Origin: Desulfurellales bacterium
GTDB lineage: Bacteria; Campylobacterota_A; Desulfurellia; Desulfurellales; Hippeaceae
Assembly: GCA_027064405.1 (NCBI GenBank)
Contig: JAMOPP010000038.1
Location: forward strand, 1-17,082
Length of the DNA: 17,082 nt
Reading direction: 5' to 3'
Positions 1 to 7,195 of this stretch are shown in pieces. The notes under the pieces are model-generated. The model was given only the letters and a program-made list of their open reading frames with translations, had not been told where the DNA came from and did not search any database. Every line of letters starts with the position of its first letter. Position 1 is the stretch's first letter. A program made the position numbers and the translations under genes.

Positions 1-1
1 A

Positions 2-1393
2 TATAAAGAGACAGTTCAAGCAGGCGGAGAGTATAAAAAGTTCAGCTTTTATTTGGAGGGCTCTCGTTTCGATACGGATGGCACCTCAAAAATGGATAAA
101 TACAACAAGAGTGACAACTCATATTCAAGGGGTGATGAGAAAGACGGTTATCATAAAACGAGTATTTCAAGCAGGATAGAATATAATTTTGACGACAGTT
201 TCAAAATAGGAACGGTTCTCAAATGGTACAAAACAAGAAATTATCTTGACAACGGATGGACATCTTCATACTCTCCGAATGATTCTGCCACATCAAACAA
301 TACGCCGGAAACAAAAAGCTTAAGGAGTATAAATGATTTTCTTCTATCAAAAATGTATGTAAATAAAAAATTCGGTAAACTATCGTTAAAAGCGAATCTG
401 TTTTTTATGCAAAATCTAAGATATTATAAGTCATCAAGCTGGGCTAATTACAAAGGTAAGAGATGGGGTTCTAACATAGTAGCAAGCTATAAAATAGATA
501 ACACAAAGATAACAGCGGGTTTAACGCAGCAAATGGAAAAATATGAGGATACAAGCCCCTTTAAAAAATTAAGGTATAACTATGCAGGTTTTGCGGAAAT
601 AGAGCAGAGGATTTCTAATTTGACACTGCAGGGCGTTGCAAGGGAGGATAGGTATAAATCATTCGGCAAGCACTTCACATATAAACTTGGCGCCAACTAC
701 TTAATAGAGCCGACAAATACAATCCTAAAAGCAAACTATTCAACGGGATTCAGAGCTCCGAGTATTTATGAGCTCTACTCTGCACCAATTCCTACATGGT
801 ATTTAGGCGGTAACCAGAACCTAAATCCTGAAAAGGTTAGAACATGGGATTTTGGTTTTGTTCAGAATTTTATGGAAGGAAAACTGTCGTTTAATGCACT
901 CTACTTCAAAAATATAATAAAGGATAGAATAGAATATTGTACTAATCCAAGTACTTGGCAATCAACATACAAGAACACCTCAGGCAAAACAATCTCAAAA
1001 GGATTTGAAATAGGTGCCAAAACCAGACCTGCCGATTTTATTACAGTGGGAGCCAACTATACATACACAAAAAGCAAAGACCCTAAATCCGGTGAACAAA
1101 CAGCAAGAATACCTTTGAGGGTTTATACAGGTTATGTCACGGTTAAGGCTTTGAATAACAAGTTTATCTCTACACTTAATGGTAGATACATAGGTAAAAG
1201 ATTCGATGATTCCAACCATCTGCATCAAACGGGCAAATATGCGGTTTTTGACTTTACGAGCGTGTATAATTTAAATAAAAATTTAGAAGCATCGGTTAGT
1301 GTAAAAAATATATTTAACCGATTTTATGAAGAAGTTTATGGATACTCAACGATTCCAAGAAGCGTGTTTGCAGAAATATCATACAAATTCTAA
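2..1393 (+). CDS. TonB-dependent outer-membrane receptor, C-terminal beta-barrel part (5' end outside window)
   Basis: The reading frame is open from base 2, so this is the 3' portion (about 463 residues) of a longer gene; the plug domain and signal peptide lie outside the window. TonB-dependent receptors import scarce ligands such as cobalamin or iron chelates across the outer membrane, using energy passed on by TonB. The visible part is rich in alternating aromatic/polar strands typical of a 22-strand barrel. It carries the family signature GFRAPSIYELY followed by GNQNLNPEK, and ends in SYKF with the terminal Phe used for outer-membrane assembly. The barrel resembles the BtuB/CirA type, but the ligand cannot be read from it. 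The stop codon is followed directly by a hairpin with a T-tract, and the last 68 bases overlap the tonB frame. Family assignment is firm; substrate is unknown. Confidence 0.9.
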   Translation, partial: YKETVQAGGEYKKFSFYLEGSRFDTDGTSKMDKYNKSDNSYSRGDEKDGYHKTSISSRIEYNFDDSFKIGTVLKWYKTRNYLDNGWTSSYSPNDSATSNNTPETKSLRSINDFLLSKMYVNKKFGKLSLKANLFFMQNLRYYKSSSWANYKGKRWGSNIVASYKIDNTKITAGLTQQMEKYEDTSPFKKLRYNYAGFAEIEQRISNLTLQGVAREDRYKSFGKHFTYKLGANYLIEPTNTILKANYSTGFRAPSIYELYSAPIPTWYLGGNQNLNPEKVRTWDFGFVQNFMEGKLSFNALYFKNIIKDRIEYCTNPSTWQSTYKNTSGKTISKGFEIGAKTRPADFITVGANYTYTKSKDPKSGEQTARIPLRVYTGYVTVKALNNKFISTLNGRYIGKRFDDSNHLHQTGKYAVFDFTSVYNLNKNLEASVSVKNIFNRFYEEVYGYSTIPRSVFAEISYKF

Positions 1394-2147
1394 GAGGACA
1401 TATGTCCTCTTTTCTATTTTTATCTCTACCCTGATTAATTTTACCTTTTTTGTAGCTTTGTATTCATTCCTACGGCAATCTAAAATATCTGTCGTTAACA
1501 AAACTACATACGCCGTTAGTATTGTTCAGCCTGAAAATAGTAAAAAAAATATAATATCTCACAATGAAATATTAAATAAAAAGAGAAGTGGGATAAAATC
1601 TCGCATCAGTAAAACAGTCAAAACACCATCGCCATCGATGAATACCTCCCAAACTTTTGTAAAATCTTGTATAGGTAAAATAGCCGATAATAAAAAAAGC
1701 AAAAAGGCTATGCCAAAAAAATTAGATAGTATGTTGAAATTAGAGAAAAAACATACAGATATTTTATTATCCAAAGGGAAAATTCACAAAAACAAGAGGA
1801 ATAACATAAGCAAATCCAATAGAACCCAAAATTTTCAACCGAATTACATTAACATATCGCAGTCTAATTACAAAAACTTATACTATTGGATTGCGTCACA
1901 TAAATATTATCCAGTATCCGCTTTGTATAGAAACGAAGAGGGCAGTGTGGTGTTGTCTTTTAAGATAGACAGGAACAGAAATATATCTTTTGTTCAAATT
2001 TCTAAAAACTCAGAGTATAAGAGTTTAAATGATGCGGCTGTGATGATAGTTAAAAAGTCATCGCCAATACCTGAAAATGTTGTAAGTTTAAGTAAAATAA
2101 AACTACCGTCTGTGTGCTCGCTGAAAATAGTGTTTAGAATTCAATAA
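1326..2147 (+). CDS. tonB: TonB energy-transducing protein, atypical linker
   Basis: TonB spans the periplasm and passes proton-motive force from ExbB/ExbD to outer-membrane receptors. From the ATG at 1326 the protein has 273 residues: a short basic cytoplasmic N-terminus, one membrane anchor (about 26-49), a long linker (about 52-183), and a TonB C-terminal domain (about 184-273) with YYPVSALYRNEEGSV, a conserved LNDAA segment and a final FRIQ strand. The linker is Lys/Ser/Asn-rich rather than the usual Pro-Glu/Pro-Lys repeat. The anchor has S34-x3-N38 where E. coli TonB has Ser16-x3-His20. The start is uncertain: ATG 1326, ATG 1338 and TTG 1368 are all in frame and all inside the receptor gene. 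ATG 1338 and TTG 1368 have a weak AAGAAG upstream; no in-frame start lies between the receptor stop and the anchor. No exbB/exbD is visible. The receptor/tonB order suggests they serve each other. Confidence 0.82.
   Translation: MKKFMDTQRFQEACLQKYHTNSKRTYVLFSIFISTLINFTFFVALYSFLRQSKISVVNKTTYAVSIVQPENSKKNIISHNEILNKKRSGIKSRISKTVKTPSPSMNTSQTFVKSCIGKIADNKKSKKAMPKKLDSMLKLEKKHTDILLSKGKIHKNKRNNISKSNRTQNFQPNYINISQSNYKNLYYWIASHKYYPVSALYRNEEGSVVLSFKIDRNRNISFVQISKNSEYKSLNDAAVMIVKKSSPIPENVVSLSKIKLPSVCSLKIVFRIQ
1392..1422 (+). terminator. Perfect palindrome plus T-tract after the receptor stop, inside the tonB frame
   Basis: Bases 1392-1411 are a perfect 20-base palindrome (arms AAGAGGACAT / ATGTCCTCTT). 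As RNA this gives an 8-bp stem with an AUAU loop, followed by a T-rich run reaching about 1422. This is the form of a Rho-independent terminator on the plus strand. It begins within the receptor stop codon, so it would end the receptor transcript. It also lies over codons 23-29 of the tonB frame, so it may act as a partial terminator or attenuator for tonB. On the minus strand no T-tract follows, so it is not bidirectional. Confidence 0.7.
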
Positions 2148-2182
2148 TTATAGAGCTACTACTTTTGCACTGTAATACAAGG

Positions 2183-2977
2183 CTAAATATCGCAGCTTCT
2201 ATTTATTCTTGTGATGGATACAGCTTTTCCGCTTTCTTTATTGATTTTTACAATACAGCCGTTAATTTTTGGATTATCTTTGCAAACCTTTAGTCTGTTT
2301 GGCATATATGTTAAAAGTCTTTCCAGAGCCTGTTCTTTTTCAAAGCCTAAAACACCGTCATGGCAACCTGTCATACCGGCATCACTAATATAAGCCGTTC
2401 CTTGTGGCAAAATTCTTTCATCAGCGGTTTGAACGTGGGTATGAGTGCCTATTACAGCACTCACTTTTCCATCCAAAAACCATCCTAAGGCCTCTTTCTC
2501 GCTTGTTGCTTCGGCATGGAAATCAACTATTTTGATTTTTATATCCTGAAATTCGTCTTTTTTGAGTAAATTTTTTATTGCAAAAAACGGATTATCAACA
2601 GGATTCATAAAAATTCTTCCGAGAGCATTTATTATAAGTATTTTTACGTCATTTTTTTGAGTTATTAAATAGCCTGAGCCCGGTATTCCGTCGGGAAGAT
2701 TTACGGGTCGCACAAGTTTGTTCATTAAATCTATATCTTGCACCATTTCCGATCTATCCCATGTGTGATTTCCTGCTGTGCAGGCATCGGCATAAGGCTC
2801 TATTTCCGTATAGGTTTTTTTGTTTAATCCGAATCCGTCTGCCGAATTTTCTATGTTAATCACCGTGAAATCTACACCAAACTCTTTTTTAATTTTATTG
2901 ATGGATGATGAAACAGCCTTTCTTCCTATTTTGCCTACAATATCGCCTATAAACAGGACTGTTAAGTTAGTTTGCAT
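2183..2977 (-). CDS. ymdB: YmdB/TIGR00282-family metallophosphoesterase
   Basis: This family includes Bacillus YmdB, a dinuclear-metal phosphodiesterase reported to act on 2',3'-cyclic nucleotides and to affect biofilm and mRNA turnover. With the ATG at 2977 the product is 264 residues, the usual size. Metal and phosphate ligands are all present: GD at 11-12, N41-I-E43-N44, GNH at 69-71, DFHAE at 152-156 with H154, and GTHTH at 177-181. A TTG two codons upstream (2983) is the alternative start; the family normally begins only a few residues before the IGDIVG strand, which favours the ATG. The gene overlaps the end of rny by 11 bases, and rny-ymdB adjacency is found in many phyla, consistent with translational coupling. 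It is the last gene of the leftward unit and converges on tonB with only 35 bases between the stops; I see no clear terminator hairpin there. Confidence 0.93.
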   Translation of the reverse strand: MQTNLTVLFIGDIVGKIGRKAVSSSINKIKKEFGVDFTVINIENSADGFGLNKKTYTEIEPYADACTAGNHTWDRSEMVQDIDLMNKLVRPVNLPDGIPGSGYLITQKNDVKILIINALGRIFMNPVDNPFFAIKNLLKKDEFQDIKIKIVDFHAEATSEKEALGWFLDGKVSAVIGTHTHVQTADERILPQGTAYISDAGMTGCHDGVLGFEKEQALERLLTYMPNRLKVCKDNPKINGCIVKINKESGKAVSITRINRSCDI

Positions 2978-4529
2978 ACTCAATAGCTCTGTTTTCTCTA
3001 ATTACTACAACCTTTACTTGGCCTGTATAAGATACCGTTTTTGCAATATCTTCCGCTATATCTTTTGCAAGCACTACACTTTGAGAATCATCGACTATAT
3101 TATTTTCAACAATAACCCTCAGCTCTCTTCCGGCTTGTATGGCGTAAGCTTCTTTAACGCCCTCTTGTGTTTTTGCTATTCCTTCAAGTTCCTCGAGCCT
3201 CTGTATATAGTTTTCGAGTTTTTCTCTTCGTGCGCCGGGTCTTGCCGCACTTAAAGTGTCTGCAATTGAAACCAAAACGCTTTCCGGACACATCGGTTCA
3301 ACCTCTCCGTGGTGAGACATTATGGCATTAATTACGCACTCATTTTCTCCATATTTTTTGGCTATATCGGCACCTATTTTTGTATGAGAACCTTCTATCT
3401 CTTGATCTACCGCCTTTCCAAGGTCGTGTAGAAGTCCCGATCTTTTTGCGAGTTTAATGTTAAGTCCGAGCTCCGATGCCATAGCACTTGCAAGATATGC
3501 AACCTCAACTGAATGAGCAAGCACATTTTGGGTATAGCTTGTCCTATATTTTAAAAGACCGAGATATTTAATAATTTCAGGATGCAGGTTTCCTACATCA
3601 AGATCAAAGACTATTTTCTTGGCTTCCTCATACGCTTCTTCCTGTAGTTCTTCCTTAACTTTTGCCATAGTTTCTTCAATTCTCGCAGGATGTATCCTGC
3701 CGTCTTTGATAAGTTTTTCAAGGGTAAGCCGTGCGATTTCTCGTCTTAAGGGATTGAAACTTGATATTACTACAATCTCCGGAGTGTCGTCTATTATTAA
3801 ATCTGTTCCTGTTTCTTTTTCAAATGAGCGAATATTTCTTCCTTCACGTCCTATAATTCTTCCCTTCATTTCGTCGTTGGGTAGCGTGACTGTTGATACT
3901 GTCCTTTCCGCAACATAGCTGTTTGCTATTTTTTCCATTGAATTTACCAATATTTTCTGTGAAATTTTCTTGGAGTCTTCCTTTAATTCCTCTTCTATTT
4001 TTTTCAGTCTGCCCGCAGCATCTCTTTTAGCCTCTTCCTCTATTTTTTTTATAATTTCAGCTCTTGCCTCTTCTTTGCTCATTCCGCTTATTGTTTCCAA
4101 TTTTTCCTGCTCTTTTTTAACTGTTTGTTCCAGCTCATTCATTTTGTTTTCTAACTCTTTTTCTATTCTTGCAATATCTTCCTGTTTTTGGGCTATATTT
4201 TCGAGTTTTTCATCTAAGTAAGACTGTTTTTTATCAATTGAAGACTCCTTTGCCTGAAGCCTACTTTCCCATTTCTGCATCTCCTTTTTGGATGCCTTTT
4301 CCTCTTTCTCTATCTCGTTTTTTGCTTTTAAGGTGTACTCCTTAGCTTCTATTTGTGCCGTTTTAATTATGTTTTCTTTTTCTTTCTCCGCATCTTTTAA
4401 TATACTTTCTGCATTTTGTTTGGCATATTCTCTTTTTTTGATGAAGAAATTGTAATATGAAAATATACCTAACGAAGCACCTGTAACAATAGAAAGTAAT
4501 ATTATTAGGATGAGTGTTGCTGTTCCCAT
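2967..4529 (-). CDS. rny: Ribonuclease Y (membrane-anchored endoribonuclease)
   Basis: RNase Y starts decay and processing of many mRNAs from the inner face of the membrane. The 520-residue protein has the full family layout: an N-terminal membrane helix (about 5-29), a long charged coiled coil (about 32-200) rich in Glu/Lys, a KH RNA-binding domain with GRIIGREGRNIR at 223-234, and an HD hydrolase domain with H339, the H368-D369 metal pair and the following SHHG/ADTLSAARPGARR motifs. The ATG at 4529 is well supported by AAGGAG seven to eight bases upstream; this Shine-Dalgarno overlaps the stop codon of the cyclo-ligase gene, so the two are likely co-translated. The presence of RNase Y in a TonB-containing organism argues against Gammaproteobacteria, which use RNase E, and fits Deferribacterota, Desulfobacterota or similar. 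Confidence 0.97.
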   Translation of the reverse strand: MGTATLILIILLSIVTGASLGIFSYYNFFIKKREYAKQNAESILKDAEKEKENIIKTAQIEAKEYTLKAKNEIEKEEKASKKEMQKWESRLQAKESSIDKKQSYLDEKLENIAQKQEDIARIEKELENKMNELEQTVKKEQEKLETISGMSKEEARAEIIKKIEEEAKRDAAGRLKKIEEELKEDSKKISQKILVNSMEKIANSYVAERTVSTVTLPNDEMKGRIIGREGRNIRSFEKETGTDLIIDDTPEIVVISSFNPLRREIARLTLEKLIKDGRIHPARIEETMAKVKEELQEEAYEEAKKIVFDLDVGNLHPEIIKYLGLLKYRTSYTQNVLAHSVEVAYLASAMASELGLNIKLAKRSGLLHDLGKAVDQEIEGSHTKIGADIAKKYGENECVINAIMSHHGEVEPMCPESVLVSIADTLSAARPGARREKLENYIQRLEELEGIAKTQEGVKEAYAIQAGRELRVIVENNIVDDSQSVVLAKDIAEDIAKTVSYTGQVKVVVIRENRAIEYAN

Positions 4530-4540
4530 TTTTAATCTCC

Positions 4541-5074
4541 TTATTTTATAAACATTATTTTTTTATCCGTTACCACTATATCCATTCTGATATCGTGAGA
4601 ATCGTGTTTAAACTTGTTTACCACGCAGAAATCAAAAGTTACGCCTATTTTTAGGGCACTTGATTTTGCTAAAAATTTATCATAAAAACCGGAACCGTAT
4701 CCTATCCTGTATCCCTTTTTATCGAAAGCCAAGCCCGGCACTATAATTACACCTATGTTTTTTTTAAATATTTTGCGACAGTTTGACTTTGAAGGTTCTC
4801 GTATGCCTTTGTAGCCCTTTACCAATTTATCGGTTTGGCACATAAATATATCGCCTTTGACAACCTTCGGAAAATACAAGATTTTGTTACCTATATTATT
4901 GTTTGGATTTGCCTCTTTGTTGTATGGACTGTATGTGGCAATAGCCTTATAATTTCTTGTTAATTGAAAAATCTTTTTGGATATTATTAAACTTTTTCTT
5001 GATATGTATGTTTCATTTAGAGCCTTACGCTCTATTTTGCATATATTTCTTAAAACATTTTTATTAACATCCAC
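4541..5074 (-). CDS. fau: 5-formyltetrahydrofolate cyclo-ligase
   Basis: The enzyme converts 5-formyltetrahydrofolate to 5,10-methenyltetrahydrofolate with ATP, in the cytoplasm. The 177-residue product shows GIREP (90-94), PGLAFD (113-118) and the nucleotide/folate loop GYRIGYGSGFYD (121-132), then HDIRMDIVVTD near the end. I place the start at the GTG at 5074 because AAGGA lies six bases upstream of it; the frame extends to a TTG at 5095, but that codon lies upstream of the ribosome-binding site. The gene lies 46 bases after the 3' end of the predicted 6S RNA. The 6S RNA-cyclo-ligase (ssrS-ygfA) order is known from many Proteobacteria, where the two are co-transcribed. It is followed by rny, with the rny Shine-Dalgarno running into this stop codon. 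Confidence 0.92.
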   Translation of the reverse strand: MDVNKNVLRNICKIERKALNETYISRKSLIISKKIFQLTRNYKAIATYSPYNKEANPNNNIGNKILYFPKVVKGDIFMCQTDKLVKGYKGIREPSKSNCRKIFKKNIGVIIVPGLAFDKKGYRIGYGSGFYDKFLAKSSALKIGVTFDFCVVNKFKHDSHDIRMDIVVTDKKIMFIK

Positions 5075-5120
5075 GCTGTTTCCTTTTTTAAACAATTACT
5101 TGCAATAAATCTATTTATAA

Positions 5121-5296
5121 AGCTCCGAAAACACCGTGTGCATAAATTTTCCTAGAACCTAACAGAAAGGTGGGAACGTCGGAGAAGCAGGCAAAAATCC
5201 TCAAAAAGAGGCATAACCGCACAACTTCCCAATCCAGCCCCCCGTTGTTAGGTGTTGGCTCTAAGGAAAAAATCACATCACGAGTGCTCCAGAGCT
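5121..5296 (-). ncRNA. ssrS: 6S RNA (SsrS)
   Basis: 6S RNA binds the sigma70 RNA polymerase holoenzyme by imitating an open promoter. I read about 176 nt on the minus strand. The ends form a long closing stem: AGCTCTGGAGCACTCGTG (nt 1-18) with CACACGGTGTTTTCGGAGCT (nt 157-176). A second stem pairs nt 27-40 (CCTTAGAGCC part) with nt 138-150 (GGTTCTAGG part) with one bulged T. Then comes a large central bubble, and a terminal arm closed by TGGGAA/TTCCCA (nt 66-71/121-126) with an inner CCTC-T5-GAGG hairpin. Size and layout match 6S RNA. Sequence echoes of E. coli 6S include CTCTG...GTTCG-like 5' bases, GAGCC, CGACG...CACCTT, and CGGAG at the 3' end. Its place just upstream of the cyclo-ligase gene on the same strand is the classic ssrS-ygfA neighbourhood. 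No protein frame or terminator is seen, so transcription probably runs on into the cyclo-ligase gene. Exact ends are estimated from pairing. Confidence 0.86.
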
Positions 5297-5301
5297 AAAA
5301 T

Positions 5302-6048
5302 TTAAGGTCCCGGAATGTAAAGATTGCCATATGGCCTTGAAGATTCAGGCACAACCTTCACAAATTCCTCATCCATTACTCTATTATAATCAATTTTGAA
5401 AATATTGCAAAATTCTTTTACATTATTTTTTATATTAGTATAGTCTTCATTCGTAACTGCTTCAATTTCCGCTTTTTCCCAAAGTATGTCGTGGCTTATT
5501 TTTCCCCTTATAAATATTGAACCGCCGTGCATACCTGTTGCAAGATATACGCCTGCTATCGGTCTTGTTTCACTTTTATTTAATCCAAGAAGTATCATTG
5601 TTCCGCCTGCCATATATTCTCCCGCAAATGCTCCTGCGCATCCTCCTATCACAACGGTGGGGTTCATTTCTTTATATGCCTTCATATGTATGCAAGCCCT
5701 GTATCCAACATTTTCTTTTACGAATATTGAACCGCCACGCATACTGTATGCAAGTACATCTCCGACACTACCGTGGATAACTATTTTGCCTCCATTCATA
5801 GTGTTGCCTATACCGTCTTGTGCATTATTCATAACATTTATAACAGGGCCATTCATAAATGCACCTAAATCGTTGCCGGGTACTCCGTTTATGGTTATCT
5901 TTACATTAGAATTCGAAATACCGCATCCTATATAATATTGTCCGCAAACACCATCTAAGATTAAATCGTGTTCGTTGTTTCTAATGCTCTCTCTTATTTC
6001 TTCGTTAAGTTCTTTATAATGAACATCTGTTGCATTTATTTCGTGCAT
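5302..6048 (-). CDS. Glutamate synthase GXGXG subunit (GltB C-terminal domain 3 as a separate protein)
   Basis: In large-subunit GltB the GXGXG domain is a right-handed beta-helix that links the amidotransferase and FMN domains. Here it is a separate 248-residue protein. The repeated glycine turns are clear: NGGKIVIHGSVGD, MRGGSIFVKENVGY, MAGGTMILLG and MHGGSIFIRG, about 20 residues apart. The ATG at 6048 is preceded by AAGGAG at good spacing. It follows the amidotransferase gene by 30 bases and is the last protein gene of the five-gene glutamate synthase module. The C-terminal end (PYGNLYIPGP) is only five bases from the first base of the predicted 6S RNA. Single-domain GXGXG proteins also occur in formylmethanofuran dehydrogenase subunit C, but the neighbours settle the role here. 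Confidence 0.9.
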   Translation of the reverse strand: MHEINATDVHYKELNEEIRESIRNNEHDLILDGVCGQYYIGCGISNSNVKITINGVPGNDLGAFMNGPVINVMNNAQDGIGNTMNGGKIVIHGSVGDVLAYSMRGGSIFVKENVGYRACIHMKAYKEMNPTVVIGGCAGAFAGEYMAGGTMILLGLNKSETRPIAGVYLATGMHGGSIFIRGKISHDILWEKAEIEAVTNEDYTNIKNNVKEFCNIFKIDYNRVMDEEFVKVVPESSRPYGNLYIPGP

Positions 6049-6078
6049 ACAAAGCTCCTTATCTTCTTTTTAAGTATA

Positions 6079-7182
6079 TTAATAAACATTTTTATAGGCT
6101 TCTTCAGTTAATTTGGCAATTACCGGTTTTCCTGCATCCGGCATCCAAACCTCATCCAAATCTTTCACTATATATCTTATGGCGGATTCTTCACTTGCCA
6201 TATAAACGGTAGAGCCTTTTTTGGCGGCTACAAGAGGTCTTAGTTTAATTCTATCGTTAAGTCCAAATATTCCGCCTTTAAATCCTACGAGTATTGAAAA
6301 AGGACCATTTAGAAGAGCGCTACCGTAAACCATTCTCAATGCGGTATGAAACTCTTTGTCCTTTTTCTGCATTTTATTTATTTCAGACCATAATGGTGCC
6401 GAAAATATATCTCCTATTTTTTCCAAAGGAAATTTATGCTTTCTTATTATGAGATCGAGAAGATATGCTATAACTTCCGTATCTGTTTTTTGTGTACATT
6501 TGTATCTGTACATCTCAAGATACCTTTTGTTTGCACCGTAGGATGAGATTTCTCCATTGTGAACCACAGACCAGTCCAAAAGAGAAAACGGGTGAGCTCC
6601 TCCCCACCACCCCGGTGTATTTGTAGGGAATCTGTTGTGAGCTGTCCACATATACGCCTTATATTCATCTATTCTGAAAAGATTGGCTATCTCTTCAGGA
6701 TACCCCACACCTTTAAATACGCCCATATTTTTACCGCTGGATACTACATATGCGCCGTCTATTTTTTCATTTATGTGCATTGTAAGTTTTACTATGAACT
6801 CGTCAGCTTCTCTGCTTTGAAATTCTTCACTCTCAGCTTTTGTGCTTTGTTCTCTTGGTTCAACAAAATAAACGAAGAATATAGGTCTTTTTTTATTTAT
6901 TATACGGGTCGGCATACCACCGTGCTGCTCTATATGAAGTTTTCTATCCAAGTATGCTTCCGTATTTTTTCTTGATTGTTCATTGTCGTACATAATGTGC
7001 AGTGCGTAATATTCTTTAAAATCAGGGTATATGCCATAAGCTGCAAAGCCGGCACCTAAGCCATTGCCTCTCTCCTTCATTAAATTTATGGAGTCGGCTA
7101 TATCAATGCCGGATGTTAAAGTTCCATCGGTATTAATAAAACCGGCGATACCACATCCCGATATATCTTTAGAAAGTTCCAT
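6079..7182 (-). CDS. Glutamate synthase class II glutamine amidotransferase subunit
   Basis: This subunit releases ammonia from glutamine for the synthase subunit. With the ATG at 7182 (GGGAG just upstream) the product is 367 residues; a TTG four codons earlier is in frame but lies before the ribosome-binding site. Class II motifs are present: the nucleophile in CGIAG (Cys10), HNRFPTNTP (182-190), HNGEIS (208-213) and TDTEVIAYLLD (233-243). The catalytic Cys must become the N-terminal residue, so the first nine residues would have to be removed as a short propeptide, as happens with the longer propeptide of GltB. The archaeal-type stand-alone subunits I know of usually begin directly with Met-Cys. 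The gene starts 13 bases after the FAD oxidoreductase gene and belongs to the same transcript. Confidence 0.91.
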   Translation of the reverse strand: MELSKDISGCGIAGFINTDGTLTSGIDIADSINLMKERGNGLGAGFAAYGIYPDFKEYYALHIMYDNEQSRKNTEAYLDRKLHIEQHGGMPTRIINKKRPIFFVYFVEPREQSTKAESEEFQSREADEFIVKLTMHINEKIDGAYVVSSGKNMGVFKGVGYPEEIANLFRIDEYKAYMWTAHNRFPTNTPGWWGGAHPFSLLDWSVVHNGEISSYGANKRYLEMYRYKCTQKTDTEVIAYLLDLIIRKHKFPLEKIGDIFSAPLWSEINKMQKKDKEFHTALRMVYGSALLNGPFSILVGFKGGIFGLNDRIKLRPLVAAKKGSTVYMASEESAIRYIVKDLDEVWMPDAGKPVIAKLTEEAYKNVY

Positions 7183-7195
7183 AATGTCTCCCAAG

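Noticed and set aside
2148..2182. Bidirectional terminator between the converging tonB and ymdB genes
   Set aside because: The 35 bases contain no stem of more than three or four pairs and no T-tract worth naming.
5101..5300. Signal recognition particle RNA, RNase P RNA or tmRNA in the gap before the cyclo-ligase gene
   Set aside because: The plus strand has GGAGAAGCAGGC, faintly like the SRP loop, but lacks the paired GGAA/AGCA arrangement. No RNase P P4 element (GAGGAAAGTCC) or tmRNA tag/CCA end is present. The minus-strand fold and gene neighbourhood fit 6S RNA far better.
5486..5935. 149-codon plus-strand frame opposite the GXGXG gene
   Set aside because: It is a shadow of the minus-strand gene, whose glycine repeats and ribosome-binding site are clear; its Pro/Ile-rich product resembles no family.
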